The notes under the pieces were generated by a model. The model was not told the DNA's origin. It did not search any database and saw only the letters and a program-made list of their open reading frames with translations. From Acidobacteriota bacterium (GTDB taxonomy: Bacteria; Acidobacteriota; Terriglobia; Bryobacterales; Bryobacteraceae): 64,000 nucleotides of DNA. Numbering within the stretch: the stretch's first letter is position 1; each line of letters starts with the position of its first letter. The position numbers were made by a program, and so were the translations under genes. Where the stretch lies: positions 23,784-87,783 of the forward strand of contig JANXSF010000106.1 of NCBI GenBank assembly GCA_025352795.1. The letters are read 5' to 3'. Positions 43,290-51,759 of this stretch are shown piece after piece.

Positions 43290-44585
43290 ATGAAACTTCT
43301 GATGGCCATCCCACTTTTCGCAGTGCTTAGCCTTGCCCAGCCCAAGTACGATTTACTACTGAAGGGCGGTCATGTGATTGATGCGAAAAACAAGATCAGC
43401 GCCCTTCGCGACGTCGCGATTCAAGGTGGACGCATTGCCGAAGTGAGCGCCAGGATAGACCCCGCCACTGCCCGCAAAGTGATCGACGTCAGCGGGAACT
43501 ACGTCACTCCCGGCCTGATTGATATTCACGCGCATGTCTACGCAGGCACAGGTGAAAAACGGTCTTACGCCGGGGACCTCAGCGTTTATCCCGATGGCTA
43601 CACGTTACGAGTCGGCGTCACCACCGTGGCCGATGCGGGTTGCGCCGGTTGGCGTAATTTCGAAGACTTCAAAGATCGCGTTATCGACCGTTCCCGCACG
43701 CGTATCTTTGCGTTTCTGAACATCGTCGGCAACGGCATGCGCGGAGGTCGTTATGAAAGCGATCTCAACGATATGGAAGTGAAGCCAGCAGCGGAAATGG
43801 CGTTGAAGCATAAAGGGCTGATTGTCGGCATTAAGACGGCGCACTTCACTGGGCCGGAATGGACACCGGTAAATAACGCGCTGGCTGCCGCTACGCTCGC
43901 CAGCATCCCTGTGATGGTGGACTTCGGTTCCAATAAACCAGAACGTCCGCTGAGTGAATTACTCACTAAGAAAATGCGTGCCGGTGATATTTATACCCAC
44001 ATTTATTCTGGGCTGCGTGGTGAGCAGACGGAATCTGGCCATCCCAATCCAGCGCTGTTTGAAGGTCGCAAACGCGGAGTGTTTTTTGATGTTGGTCATG
44101 GCGGTGGAAGCTTTTTATGGCGGGTGGCAGTGCCGCTGATCAAAGACGGCTTTCTTCCCGATTCTATTTCCACTGACCTGCACAATGGCAGCGCCAATAA
44201 CGGCATGAAAGACATGCTCAACGTGATGGATAAATTTCTGGCCATGGGGCTTTCTGTGGATGATGTGATTGCTAAATCCACCTGGAATCCAGCACGTGAA
44301 ATTCATCATGAAGAATTGGGCAATCTCTCCGTTGGCTCACCCGCTGACGTTGCCGTTTTGAAGTTGGAAACGGGTAACTTCGGATTTGTGGATATGTACG
44401 GAGCACTGCTTCGCGGCAACAAAAAGTTAACCTGCGAACTGACCTTTCGCGATGGAAAACTGGTCTATGAATTGAATGGCCTATCGCGCACGGAGTGGGA
44501 TAAACTTCCCGCTGGATATCGCTATCAGGGTGATGCAAGTTGGGATGAAAGGGCTCGGGTATTTACACCTGCAACAAAGAAGTAA
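43290..44585 (+). CDS. amidohydrolase/deacetylase family metallohydrolase, exported
   Basis: The 431-residue enzyme has a hydrophobic signal sequence (LLMAIPLFAVLSLAQ) and a metal-dependent amidohydrolase barrel. H80-x-H82 (DIHAHV), K182 in GIKTAHF as the probable carboxylated bridging lysine, and D296 in STDLHNG are the expected metal ligands. Related proteins cleave cyclic amides or acetyl groups and are often coded beside a SelA-like partner, as here with a 3-nt gap. The pair therefore looks like a periplasmic catabolic module for an amino acid or amino-sugar derivative. Confidence 0.88.
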   Translation: MKLLMAIPLFAVLSLAQPKYDLLLKGGHVIDAKNKISALRDVAIQGGRIAEVSARIDPATARKVIDVSGNYVTPGLIDIHAHVYAGTGEKRSYAGDLSVYPDGYTLRVGVTTVADAGCAGWRNFEDFKDRVIDRSRTRIFAFLNIVGNGMRGGRYESDLNDMEVKPAAEMALKHKGLIVGIKTAHFTGPEWTPVNNALAAATLASIPVMVDFGSNKPERPLSELLTKKMRAGDIYTHIYSGLRGEQTESGHPNPALFEGRKRGVFFDVGHGGGSFLWRVAVPLIKDGFLPDSISTDLHNGSANNGMKDMLNVMDKFLAMGLSVDDVIAKSTWNPAREIHHEELGNLSVGSPADVAVLKLETGNFGFVDMYGALLRGNKKLTCELTFRDGKLVYELNGLSRTEWDKLPAGYRYQGDASWDERARVFTPATKK

Positions 44586-44985
44586 GTGGCCCAAAATATC
44601 TATTGACACAACTGAAATATGGGTTCAAAGTGGGGGTGTAGTAAGAAGTAGAAAGTAGAAATGAGCAGTTCCAAAGTTGTTGACCACTTCCATAAAAAAA
44701 GGAGGTTGTAATAACATAGAACCTGACAACAGAGGGGGCGGCAAAGGCTGATTTCTTCTTAAGATTTTAAGTTTGAGTCCGGCGCGATCTTGGTGTGCAT
44801 GCACGCCCTCGCCAAATGGACTTGCTTTTAATCGCTGGACTTCGTGCACGTTCGGATTAGCGCAACATACCGCGCGGGGCATTTTAAAGCCCAAATCGAT
44901 GACGTCCACACGAGCCCATAAGAAGAGAGAAAGAGCGCTTACCGCCCCTTTCTTTATTTCGAATCTTCAGTGGGATAATCAGAAT
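44586..44985. other. 400-bp region between amidohydrolase and HicB-like genes
   Basis: I find no gene. It holds a TTGACA-like hexamer at 44603-44608 without a matching -10, an A-run followed by GGAGG near 44694-44705 with no gene attached, and a GATAAT about 7 nt before the HicB-like ATG. Confidence 0.4.
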
Positions 44986-45159
44986 ATGGAATTGGTGTTT
45001 GAAGTCACGCAAGAGGCTGATGGTGGTTTTTGTGCGGAATGCCTGACGGTAGACATTGTTACTCAAGGCGACATCTGGGATGAGCTACGTGGCAACGTCC
45101 GCGAAGCAGTCCAAGTTTATTATTTCGACAACCCTGCCCCTAACGGCACAAAGGTGTAA
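44986..45159 (+). CDS. solitary HicB-like protein
   Basis: From ATG 44986 the product has 57 residues, beginning MELVFEVTQEADGGFCAECL and continuing with a WDELRGNVREAV helix, the compact alpha/beta fold of the HicB antitoxin family. The open frame extends back to 44773 but that part looks non-coding. A HicA toxin partner is not found on either side, and there is no C-terminal DNA-binding domain, so it is an orphan of unknown role. A large inverted repeat lies 23 bp after its stop. Confidence 0.65.
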   Translation: MELVFEVTQEADGGFCAECLTVDIVTQGDIWDELRGNVREAVQVYYFDNPAPNGTKV

Positions 45160-45182
45160 GTCGCGAAATCATTCTCCAAAAA

Positions 45183-45271
45183 TTTATCCGCAGATGACGC
45201 AGATAAGCGCAGATTAAACCAAGTAAAAATCTTGTTTACATCTGCGCTTATCTGCGCCATCTGCGGATAAA
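45183..45271. repeat. 32-bp inverted repeat (GCAGAT-type) between convergent genes
   Basis: Arms 45183-45214 and 45240-45271 are reverse complements at 31 of 32 positions, with a 25-nt spacer. Each arm contains the hexamer GCAGAT three times, 9-10 bp apart. It sits between the convergent hicB-like and rho genes and could fold into one very long hairpin in either transcript, serving as a two-way transcript end. The ATCTGCG/CGCAGAT word is also known from dispersed repeats of many bacteria. Confidence 0.85.
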
Positions 45272-45278
45272 ATGTCTT

Positions 45279-46982
45279 CTAAGCTCCGCTCATCGAATTT
45301 AGAAACTCTGCGTTTGACCGCGTTCGATTCAGCTTGTCGATCAACAGTTCCATTGATTCCACCGGTGACAAAGGATTGAGTACCTTGCGCAGAATCCAAA
45401 CCCGATTCAATTCCTCTTTCGGCATCAACAATTCTTCTTTACGAGTACCGCTCTTGTTAATGTCGATCGCCGGAAACACGCGCTTATCCACCAGTTTACG
45501 ATCCAGGTGAATTTCCATGTTACCTGTACCCTTGAATTCTTCGAAAATCACATCATCCATGCGACTGCCGGTATCGACTAGTGCTGTCGCAATGATTGTC
45601 AGCGATCCGCCTTCTTCAATGTTGCGGGCAGCGCCAAAGAATCGTTTGGGGCGTTGCAACGCATTGGAATCCACACCGCCTGATAGCACTTTACCCGAAG
45701 GCGGAACAACCGTATTGTAAGCACGCGCCAGACGGGTGATGGAATCAAGCAAGATCACTACATCGCGCTTGTGTTCAATCAGACGCTTGGCCTTTTCAAT
45801 CACCATTTCGGCCACTTGGACGTGACGCGATGCCGGTTCATCGAACGTGGAACTAATCACTTCGCCGCGCACACTACGCTGCATGTCGGTGACTTCTTCC
45901 GGACGTTCGTCAATCAGCAACACAATCAGGTTCACTTCAGGATGGTTCGTCGTAATGGAGTTGGCGATGTTCTGCATCAGCATCGTCTTACCAGTGCGGG
46001 GTGGCGCGACGATTAAGCCGCGTTGGCCTTTCCCAATTGGTGTAAGCAGATCCATCACACGACCAGAGAAGTTATCTTTGGTGGTTTCTAACTTCAACCG
46101 TTCCTGAGGGTACAGCGGCGTCAGGTTGTCGAAGAAAATCTTATTGCGCGATTCCTCGGGTGGTTCGAAGTTGATCGCATCCACTTTGATCAGTGCAAAG
46201 TAACGTTCGCCTTCTTTCGGTGGGCGGATTTGCCCGCTAACCGTATCGCCAGTGCGCAGGTCGAAGCGGCGGATCTGCGAAGGAGAAACGTAAACGTCGT
46301 CAGGCCCAGGCAGATAGTTATATTCCGGCGCGCGCAAGAATCCGAACCCGTCAGGCAGGCATTCCAGCACACCTTCGGAAAAGATAAGCCCACTTTTTTC
46401 GGCTTGCGTTTGCAGGATTTTGAAGATCAATTCCTGCTTGCGTAAACCAGCGGCACCCACCACGGCAAAGTCCTTAGCCACCTGATTCAGATTGATGATG
46501 GACATGTCCTTCAACTCAACTAAATCCAGCTTCAGAGCCATGCGGTCATGCATCTTTTTATCGGGAAACCCTTCCGGTTTGTCCGCTTGTCTTTGTCCAC
46601 CATGCGGCCGGATATCGGCTGGCCGCTGCTCTGGTCGATGTTCCTGCGCAGGTACCACCGGAGTTGCAGCTTGCGGCGGCGGTATAGGCTTGGTTTCAAC
46701 TACTGGTGCCGGTTCCGCAGCAACCACTTCTGTAGGTTTTTCCACCATCGGTGCCGCAACTACTGGCGGTTTCACTTCAGGGCCTTTTTCCAATTTTGGC
46801 TCAGGTTTGAGCCTGGCCTCAGTGGAACGGGGAGTTCGCTTAGGAGCGTCCCCTTCATGCCTGGCTTCAACTTTTACGGTTGGATCTACCTGGATGGTTG
46901 TTTCTGGTCTGGACTCTTGCGGCTTTTCTGAAGAAGCCGGCGGGGTTATGACCGGTTGTTTGATGTCTTGATCGCTTGCCAA
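45279..46982 (-). CDS. rho: transcription termination factor Rho with long N-terminal extension
   Basis: The 567-residue helicase ends transcription by pulling RNA out of RNA polymerase. The conserved core begins near residue 148 ([13 protein letters not shown]): RNA-binding domain with [10 protein letters not shown], Walker [23 protein letters not shown], and the C-terminal [17 protein letters not shown]. The first 147 residues are low in complexity, rich in Pro, Glu, Lys and Ala; E. coli Rho has 419 residues in all. Such inserts may bind RNA or phase-separate. The start is TTG at 46982 with GAGGG about 6 nt upstream, overlapping the engB gene by 37 bp. Confidence 0.95.
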   Translation of the reverse strand: MASDQDIKQPVITPPASSEKPQESRPETTIQVDPTVKVEARHEGDAPKRTPRSTEARLKPEPKLEKGPEVKPPVVAAPMVEKPTEVVAAEPAPVVETKPIPPPQAATPVVPAQEHRPEQRPADIRPHGGQRQADKPEGFPDKKMHDRMALKLDLVELKDMSIINLNQVAKDFAVVGAAGLRKQELIFKILQTQAEKSGLIFSEGVLECLPDGFGFLRAPEYNYLPGPDDVYVSPSQIRRFDLRTGDTVSGQIRPPKEGERYFALIKVDAINFEPPEESRNKIFFDNLTPLYPQERLKLETTKDNFSGRVMDLLTPIGKGQRGLIVAPPRTGKTMLMQNIANSITTNHPEVNLIVLLIDERPEEVTDMQRSVRGEVISSTFDEPASRHVQVAEMVIEKAKRLIEHKRDVVILLDSITRLARAYNTVVPPSGKVLSGGVDSNALQRPKRFFGAARNIEEGGSLTIIATALVDTGSRMDDVIFEEFKGTGNMEIHLDRKLVDKRVFPAIDINKSGTRKEELLMPKEELNRVWILRKVLNPLSPVESMELLIDKLNRTRSNAEFLNSMSGA

Positions 46983-47521
46983 ATTTCCCTCACTCCCTGG
47001 CCTGTTACGGCCGAGAACGGTACAAGTCCCAACGACGATTCCGGTGCTTTTAAGGACACCATGGCGTGATGAATCTCGGACTGCTTTTTTAACTTATCGA
47101 ACTTTGTGGCAACCACCTGATATGGTCGCCCGTGGTACTCCAGCCATTGCCGGAGTTCCAAATCTGTATCCATCCACCCATGCCGCGAATCAATCAACAA
47201 AAGACATAGCGACAAAGATGGCCGGTCCAGCAGATAGCTTTCAATCAGCTTCCGCCATGCTGCTCGCTCCGTCTTCGATACGCGAGCATAGCCGTATCCG
47301 GGTAAATCGACAAAAATATACTTTCTGTCCACCCGGAAGAAATTCAACTGCTGCGTGCAACCTGGCTTGGAACTGGTGAACGCAAGGTCCTGAGTGGCAA
47401 CCAGCCGGTTCAGAAGACTTGACTTGCCCACGTTACTACGTCCCATGAAGGCGATTTCCGGTAAGCCCGGTGCAGGAAACTGCACGGGAGAGGCCGCCCC
47501 CAACAAAAATTCAGTTTGCAT
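46946..47521 (-). CDS. engB: ribosome biogenesis GTPase EngB/YsxC
   Basis: This small GTPase of 191 residues from ATG 47521 assists assembly of the large ribosomal subunit. GRSNVGKSS is the P-loop, DLPGYGYA the G3 region and TKFDK the G4 base-specificity motif. The N-terminus [14 protein letters not shown] matches the family start. The frame extends to a GTG at 47569, which has no ribosome-binding site and adds residues not typical of the family. It lies between lon and rho on the same strand and overlaps rho by 37 bp. Confidence 0.93.
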   Translation of the reverse strand: MQTEFLLGAASPVQFPAPGLPEIAFMGRSNVGKSSLLNRLVATQDLAFTSSKPGCTQQLNFFRVDRKYIFVDLPGYGYARVSKTERAAWRKLIESYLLDRPSLSLCLLLIDSRHGWMDTDLELRQWLEYHGRPYQVVATKFDKLKKQSEIHHAMVSLKAPESSLGLVPFSAVTGQGVREIWQAIKTSNNRS

Positions 47522-47590
47522 CGCGATTTTTCCACCAAACGTCCGGCACTCCTCAAGCGAATGCCGCACATTTGGATTGGGAAAGAAATC

Positions 47591-50104
47591 CTACTGTGTA
47601 AGTTTATCGTCAGTTGGCCGCGGATTCTCCACAGTGCCAACTCCACTTTGTGGAACAGGCAGCGCTTGTAAATCTCCAGCCAACGCCAGTTTTAACACTT
47701 CATCCATCGATTCGACAAAATGAAGCTTCATATCTTTGCGGATCACTTCCGGGATATCCGGCAAATCCTTCTCATTATCCTTAGGTAAAATCAGTTCGTA
47801 AATGCCGTGACGGTGGGCCGCCAGCATCTTTTCCTTCAACCCGCCGATGGGTAGTACCTTACCGCGCACCGTGATTTCACCGGTCATCGCAATGTCACCA
47901 CGAACAGGGATGTTCGACAGCGCACTGCACATGGAAGTGGCAATGGTGATGCCAGCCGATGGGCCGTCCTTAGGGATTGCTCCTTCAGGAACGTGCAAGT
48001 GAATATCCAGATGACGGTAGAAATCGCGGTTCAAGCCAAACACGTGAGCTCGGCTGCGAATATAGCTTAAAGCCGCCTGTGCCGATTCCTGCATTACATC
48101 GCCCAGTTTCCCTGTAGTGGTCAACTTGCCGCGACCTTCCATAATGCTTACTTCCGTGGTCAGCATGGTACCGCCAACTTCCGTCCAGGCCAAGCCGCAA
48201 GTTGTGCCGATTTCGTTCTTGCGGGTCATCTGCAAGTCGCGATATTTTTGCGGACCAAGCAGATCCTGAACCACTTTATCATTCACAAAAACCTTGGGCT
48301 GAATGGATTGCAAAGGTTCTGGAGCAACATCTTCCTGCTTCTTGCTCTTGGCTGATTTCTTCTTCGGTTTGGCCGAAGCTTCCACAACCGCAGCAGTAGC
48401 CTGTTCGCCGTCCACTTCCGCTTCCACTACTTTGCGGGCGATCTTGCGCGACACGTTGCCGATTTCCCGTTCCAGATTTCGCACGCCAGCTTCGCGAGTG
48501 TAGTACTGAATCAACTGTGCAATTCCAGAGTCTGCCCATTCAATGTTGGTGTCGTTAAGACCAGTGGCATCGCGTTGTTTGGCAACCAGGAATTTCTTAG
48601 CGATCTCCATCTTCTCCAGTTCTGTATAACCGGAAAGACGAATCACTTCCATTCTATCTTGCAGCGCTGGTGGAATGGTGTGCAGCACATTCGCCGTAGC
48701 CACGAAGAACACTTCGCTTAAATCATATTCCACATCCAAGTAATGATCCTGGAAGGAACTGTTCTGTTCGGGATCCAATACTTCGAGCAATGCTGAAGAA
48801 GGATCTCCACGGAAATCGGTAGACATCTTGTCGATTTCATCGAGCATGAAAACTGGATTCTTCGTGCCAGCCTTCTTCATCATCTGAATCAACTGGCCAG
48901 GAAGTGCGCCAATATAGGTGCGCCGATGACCGCGAATCTCAGCTTCATCGCGAACGCCGCCTAACGACATTCTGACGAATTTGCGTCCAGTGGCCTTGGC
49001 AATCGACATTCCTAGTGAGGTCTTGCCCACACCGGGAGGTCCGACGAAACATAGAATTGAACCCTTAGGATTCTTCACCAGCCGACGAACGGCCAGGAAT
49101 TCCAGAATGCGTTCCTTGATCTTTTCCAGACCGTGATGGTCGGATTCCAACACTTCGCGAGCAAATTTCAGATCGCGAATTTCCTTGGTCTTGTTCTTCC
49201 ACGGCACGGCCAACAGCCAGTCGAGATAGTTGCGGGAAACGGTGGATTCTGCCGACATCGGCGGCATCTGCTCCAAGCGCTTCAACTCAAGCATGGCTTT
49301 ATCGTGAGCTTCTTTGCTCATGCCAGCCTGTTCGATCTTCTTCTTCAGATCGTCGTATTCGCTCTTTTCACCACGGCCCAACTCTTTTTGGATGGCCTTG
49401 ATCTTCTCGTTAAGGTAATACTCTTTCTGGGCTCGTTCCATCTGGCGCTTGACGCGGCCTTGGATGGTGCGGTCCACACTCAATTTCTCAATTTCAATGT
49501 CCAACATTTCCGCCACACGAGTAAGGCGGTCCACTGGATCGAATACTTCAAGCAGCTCCTGCTTCTCTTCAATGGTGAGTTGGAGATTGGCGCCAACGGT
49601 ATCGGCCAACTTGCCCGGATCGTCCACACGGATGGCGGCGATCATGGTTTCGTAGTTCAGATTTTGGCTGAGTTTTACGTACTGTTCAAACAGGGAAGTA
49701 ACGCGGCTGGTGAGGGCATCTACTTGGGTGCCCGCTTCTACGCGGGTGGCGAAGGTGCGCACAACGGCGCGGAAAAACCCTTCGTCATCGGAGACAGACA
49801 CAACTTTAGCGCGCTCAATTCCTTCCACCAACACTTTGATGTTGCCATCGGGAAGCTTCAGGCTTTGAACGATATTGGCAATCGTTCCTACAGTGAAGAT
49901 TTCGTCCGGGCGGGGTTCATCAATGGAAGCGTCGTGTTGCGTGGCGAGAAAAATCTTTTTCTCACCAGCAAGTGCTTCTTCCAATGCACGCACGCTGGAT
50001 TCTCGACCGACTACGAACGGGGTCATCATATGGGGAAATATGACGACATCGCGAATCGGCATCATAGGGAGTCGCTTGGTTTCGGGCTTTTCTTTTGCGC
50101 TCAT
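47591..50104 (-). CDS. lon: ATP-dependent protease Lon
   Basis: The 837-residue Lon degrades misfolded and regulatory proteins in the cytoplasm. The N-terminal substrate domain opens [16 protein letters not shown], the AAA module has GPPGVGKTS and FMLDEIDKM, and the protease domain has KDGPSAG with nucleophile S716. Between AAA and protease, about residues 558-600, is an Ala/Lys-rich insert ([17 protein letters not shown]) not common in Lon. A TATATT lies about 10 nt before the ATG. It follows clpX by 172 bp, in the conserved clpX-lon order, and precedes engB. Confidence 0.96.
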   Translation of the reverse strand: MSAKEKPETKRLPMMPIRDVVIFPHMMTPFVVGRESSVRALEEALAGEKKIFLATQHDASIDEPRPDEIFTVGTIANIVQSLKLPDGNIKVLVEGIERAKVVSVSDDEGFFRAVVRTFATRVEAGTQVDALTSRVTSLFEQYVKLSQNLNYETMIAAIRVDDPGKLADTVGANLQLTIEEKQELLEVFDPVDRLTRVAEMLDIEIEKLSVDRTIQGRVKRQMERAQKEYYLNEKIKAIQKELGRGEKSEYDDLKKKIEQAGMSKEAHDKAMLELKRLEQMPPMSAESTVSRNYLDWLLAVPWKNKTKEIRDLKFAREVLESDHHGLEKIKERILEFLAVRRLVKNPKGSILCFVGPPGVGKTSLGMSIAKATGRKFVRMSLGGVRDEAEIRGHRRTYIGALPGQLIQMMKKAGTKNPVFMLDEIDKMSTDFRGDPSSALLEVLDPEQNSSFQDHYLDVEYDLSEVFFVATANVLHTIPPALQDRMEVIRLSGYTELEKMEIAKKFLVAKQRDATGLNDTNIEWADSGIAQLIQYYTREAGVRNLEREIGNVSRKIARKVVEAEVDGEQATAAVVEASAKPKKKSAKSKKQEDVAPEPLQSIQPKVFVNDKVVQDLLGPQKYRDLQMTRKNEIGTTCGLAWTEVGGTMLTTEVSIMEGRGKLTTTGKLGDVMQESAQAALSYIRSRAHVFGLNRDFYRHLDIHLHVPEGAIPKDGPSAGITIATSMCSALSNIPVRGDIAMTGEITVRGKVLPIGGLKEKMLAAHRHGIYELILPKDNEKDLPDIPEVIRKDMKLHFVESMDEVLKLALAGDLQALPVPQSGVGTVENPRPTDDKLTQ

Positions 50105-50204
50105 GTAGTCTTAAATATACTCTTGATTTGTTTCCAGGGGATTTTGGGGCGAGCACGGTTTCAAAACCGACCCAGCCACTAGGCATTCATTTGGTAGATG
50201 ACAT

Positions 50205-50239
50205 TGGGCTTGAATTGGTTCCATCCAAATGCAAGCCCA
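50205..50239. other. hairpin between clpX and lon
   Basis: TGGGCTTG (50205-50212) and CAAGCCCA (50232-50239) pair over 8 bp; inside them TTGG and CCAA add four more pairs around a 6-nt loop, with small internal bulges. No T-run follows on either strand. It may stabilise the clpX mRNA end or reduce read-through into lon. Confidence 0.5.
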
Positions 50240-50276
50240 GAACTTTTACTGCAGACACTTGATGAGCGCTGCCAGC

Positions 50277-51545
50277 CTAGCCTGCTTTCTCCAACAGAGA
50301 CAGACTAATTTTTTGGGTGATAACCATTTCCTTGGTTACCAGGAATTCGCGGACCTTCTTATTCGAAGGCAAATAGTACATCACGTCGAGCATCAACTCT
50401 TCAATGATCATACGCAAACCGCGCGCCCCTACTTTACGTTCTAAAGCCATACCGGCGATGGCATCAAGGGCATCGTCCGTAAATCTCAGCTTAACATTTT
50501 CGAAGTCAAACAAGCGTTGATATTGTTTGATAATAGCATTCTTAGGCTTACTCAAAATCTGAACCAGTGCGTCTTTGTCCAGATCTTCCAACACGCCGAT
50601 CACCGGTAAGCGGCCGATGAATTCTGGAATAAAACCAGACTTGATCAGATCCATCGGTTGCACATGTTCCAGAAGCGAAGAATCACGACGATTCGGTTGA
50701 ATCTTACGAGTCCCTTCCTTAGGTTCGTCCTCAAGGAATCCGATGGCGCGACGGCCCACTCGGCGGCTAATTATTTTTTCAAGACCAACAAAAGCTCCAC
50801 CGCATATAAACAAGATATTGGAAGTGTCTACTGGAGTGAATTCCTGGTGGGGATGTTTGCGTCCACCTTGTGGAGGGACGTTGGCGATGGTGCCTTCCAG
50901 AATTTTCAGCAGTGCTTGTTGCACGCCTTCACCGGAAACATCGCGAGTGATGGAAGGGTTTTCGTCCTTACGGCCGATCTTGTCAATTTCATCAATATAA
51001 ATGATGCCTTGCTGGCAACGCTGCACGTCCCAATCGGAATTCTGGAGCAGGCGCAGGATAATGTTTTCCACATCCTCACCAACGTATCCAGCTTCGGTTA
51101 ACGTGGTTGCGTCGACGATAGCAAATGGAACATCCAGGATGCGGGCCAGGGTTTGAGCAAGTAATGTTTTGCCTGTCCCGGTAGGCCCAATCAACATGAT
51201 GTTAGATTTGGCCAGTTCCACTTCCCCACTACGTTGCTTATTCATTTGAATGCGCTTGTAATGGTTGTAGACGGCGACCGCCAGTTTTTTCTTAGTGGCA
51301 TCCTGACCAATTACATATTGATCCAGGTACTCTTTCAACTCAAGCGGTTTGGGAAGCTTGTGAGGGCCCCCGTAAGTCTGCTCCTGCTTATCATCCTCAA
51401 GAATGGAGTTACAAACGGCGATGCATTCATCGCAGATGTAAGCACGCGGGTAGTCGCTAGGGGACGAAATTAGTTTGCCGACTACGTCTTGGGATTTATG
51501 GCAGAAGGAACATCGAAGTGAGTCATCCGAACCGGTGCGCTTCAC
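50277..51545 (-). CDS. clpX: ATP-dependent Clp protease ATP-binding subunit ClpX
   Basis: This 422-residue unfoldase feeds tagged proteins to the ClpP protease. The N-terminal zinc domain is RCSFCHK...ICDECIAVC, the Walker A is GPTGTGKT, the Walker B region YIDEIDKI, and [12 protein letters not shown] follows. The IGF-type loop for ClpP binding appears as the RRAIGFLED segment. The start is GTG at 51545, with a G-run about 9 nt upstream and its own -10 box at 51605. A clpP gene normally lies directly upstream; here the space holds a broken surface-protein gene. Confidence 0.95.
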   Translation of the reverse strand: MKRTGSDDSLRCSFCHKSQDVVGKLISSPSDYPRAYICDECIAVCNSILEDDKQEQTYGGPHKLPKPLELKEYLDQYVIGQDATKKKLAVAVYNHYKRIQMNKQRSGEVELAKSNIMLIGPTGTGKTLLAQTLARILDVPFAIVDATTLTEAGYVGEDVENIILRLLQNSDWDVQRCQQGIIYIDEIDKIGRKDENPSITRDVSGEGVQQALLKILEGTIANVPPQGGRKHPHQEFTPVDTSNILFICGGAFVGLEKIISRRVGRRAIGFLEDEPKEGTRKIQPNRRDSSLLEHVQPMDLIKSGFIPEFIGRLPVIGVLEDLDKDALVQILSKPKNAIIKQYQRLFDFENVKLRFTDDALDAIAGMALERKVGARGLRMIIEELMLDVMYYLPSNKKVREFLVTKEMVITQKISLSLLEKAG

Positions 51546-51604
51546 AGATTATCCCCCCTTCGGCTATTAAATGGTTGTGCCGTCATGCCGTAGGTTCTGA
51601 CTTA

Positions 51605-51610
51605 ATTATA
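51605..51610 (-). promoter_or_regulatory. -10 box of clpX
   Basis: On the minus strand TATAAT is a perfect -10 box about 60 bp before the GTG start. The best -35, TTGCCC, is 19 bp away and weak. It suggests that clpX is transcribed on its own rather than from an upstream tig-clpP promoter. Confidence 0.55.
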
Positions 51611-51759
51611 CTCTGTTGGCGGTGGAAGAGGGCAACAGGTTTTTATGGAAGGTGGGTGGAGGATGCTTGATTGAAGATTTCGTGACATGGACGGGACTTC
51701 GTGGAAACTCGTGGAAAGGTCCCGTTGGCCCTGCGGTGGTTTTCAAAATCAGTAAAGGA

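Noticed and set aside
49133..50182. 349-codon plus-strand frame
   Set aside because: It is the antisense of lon, whose minus-strand product is fully conserved; the length is a by-product of codon use.
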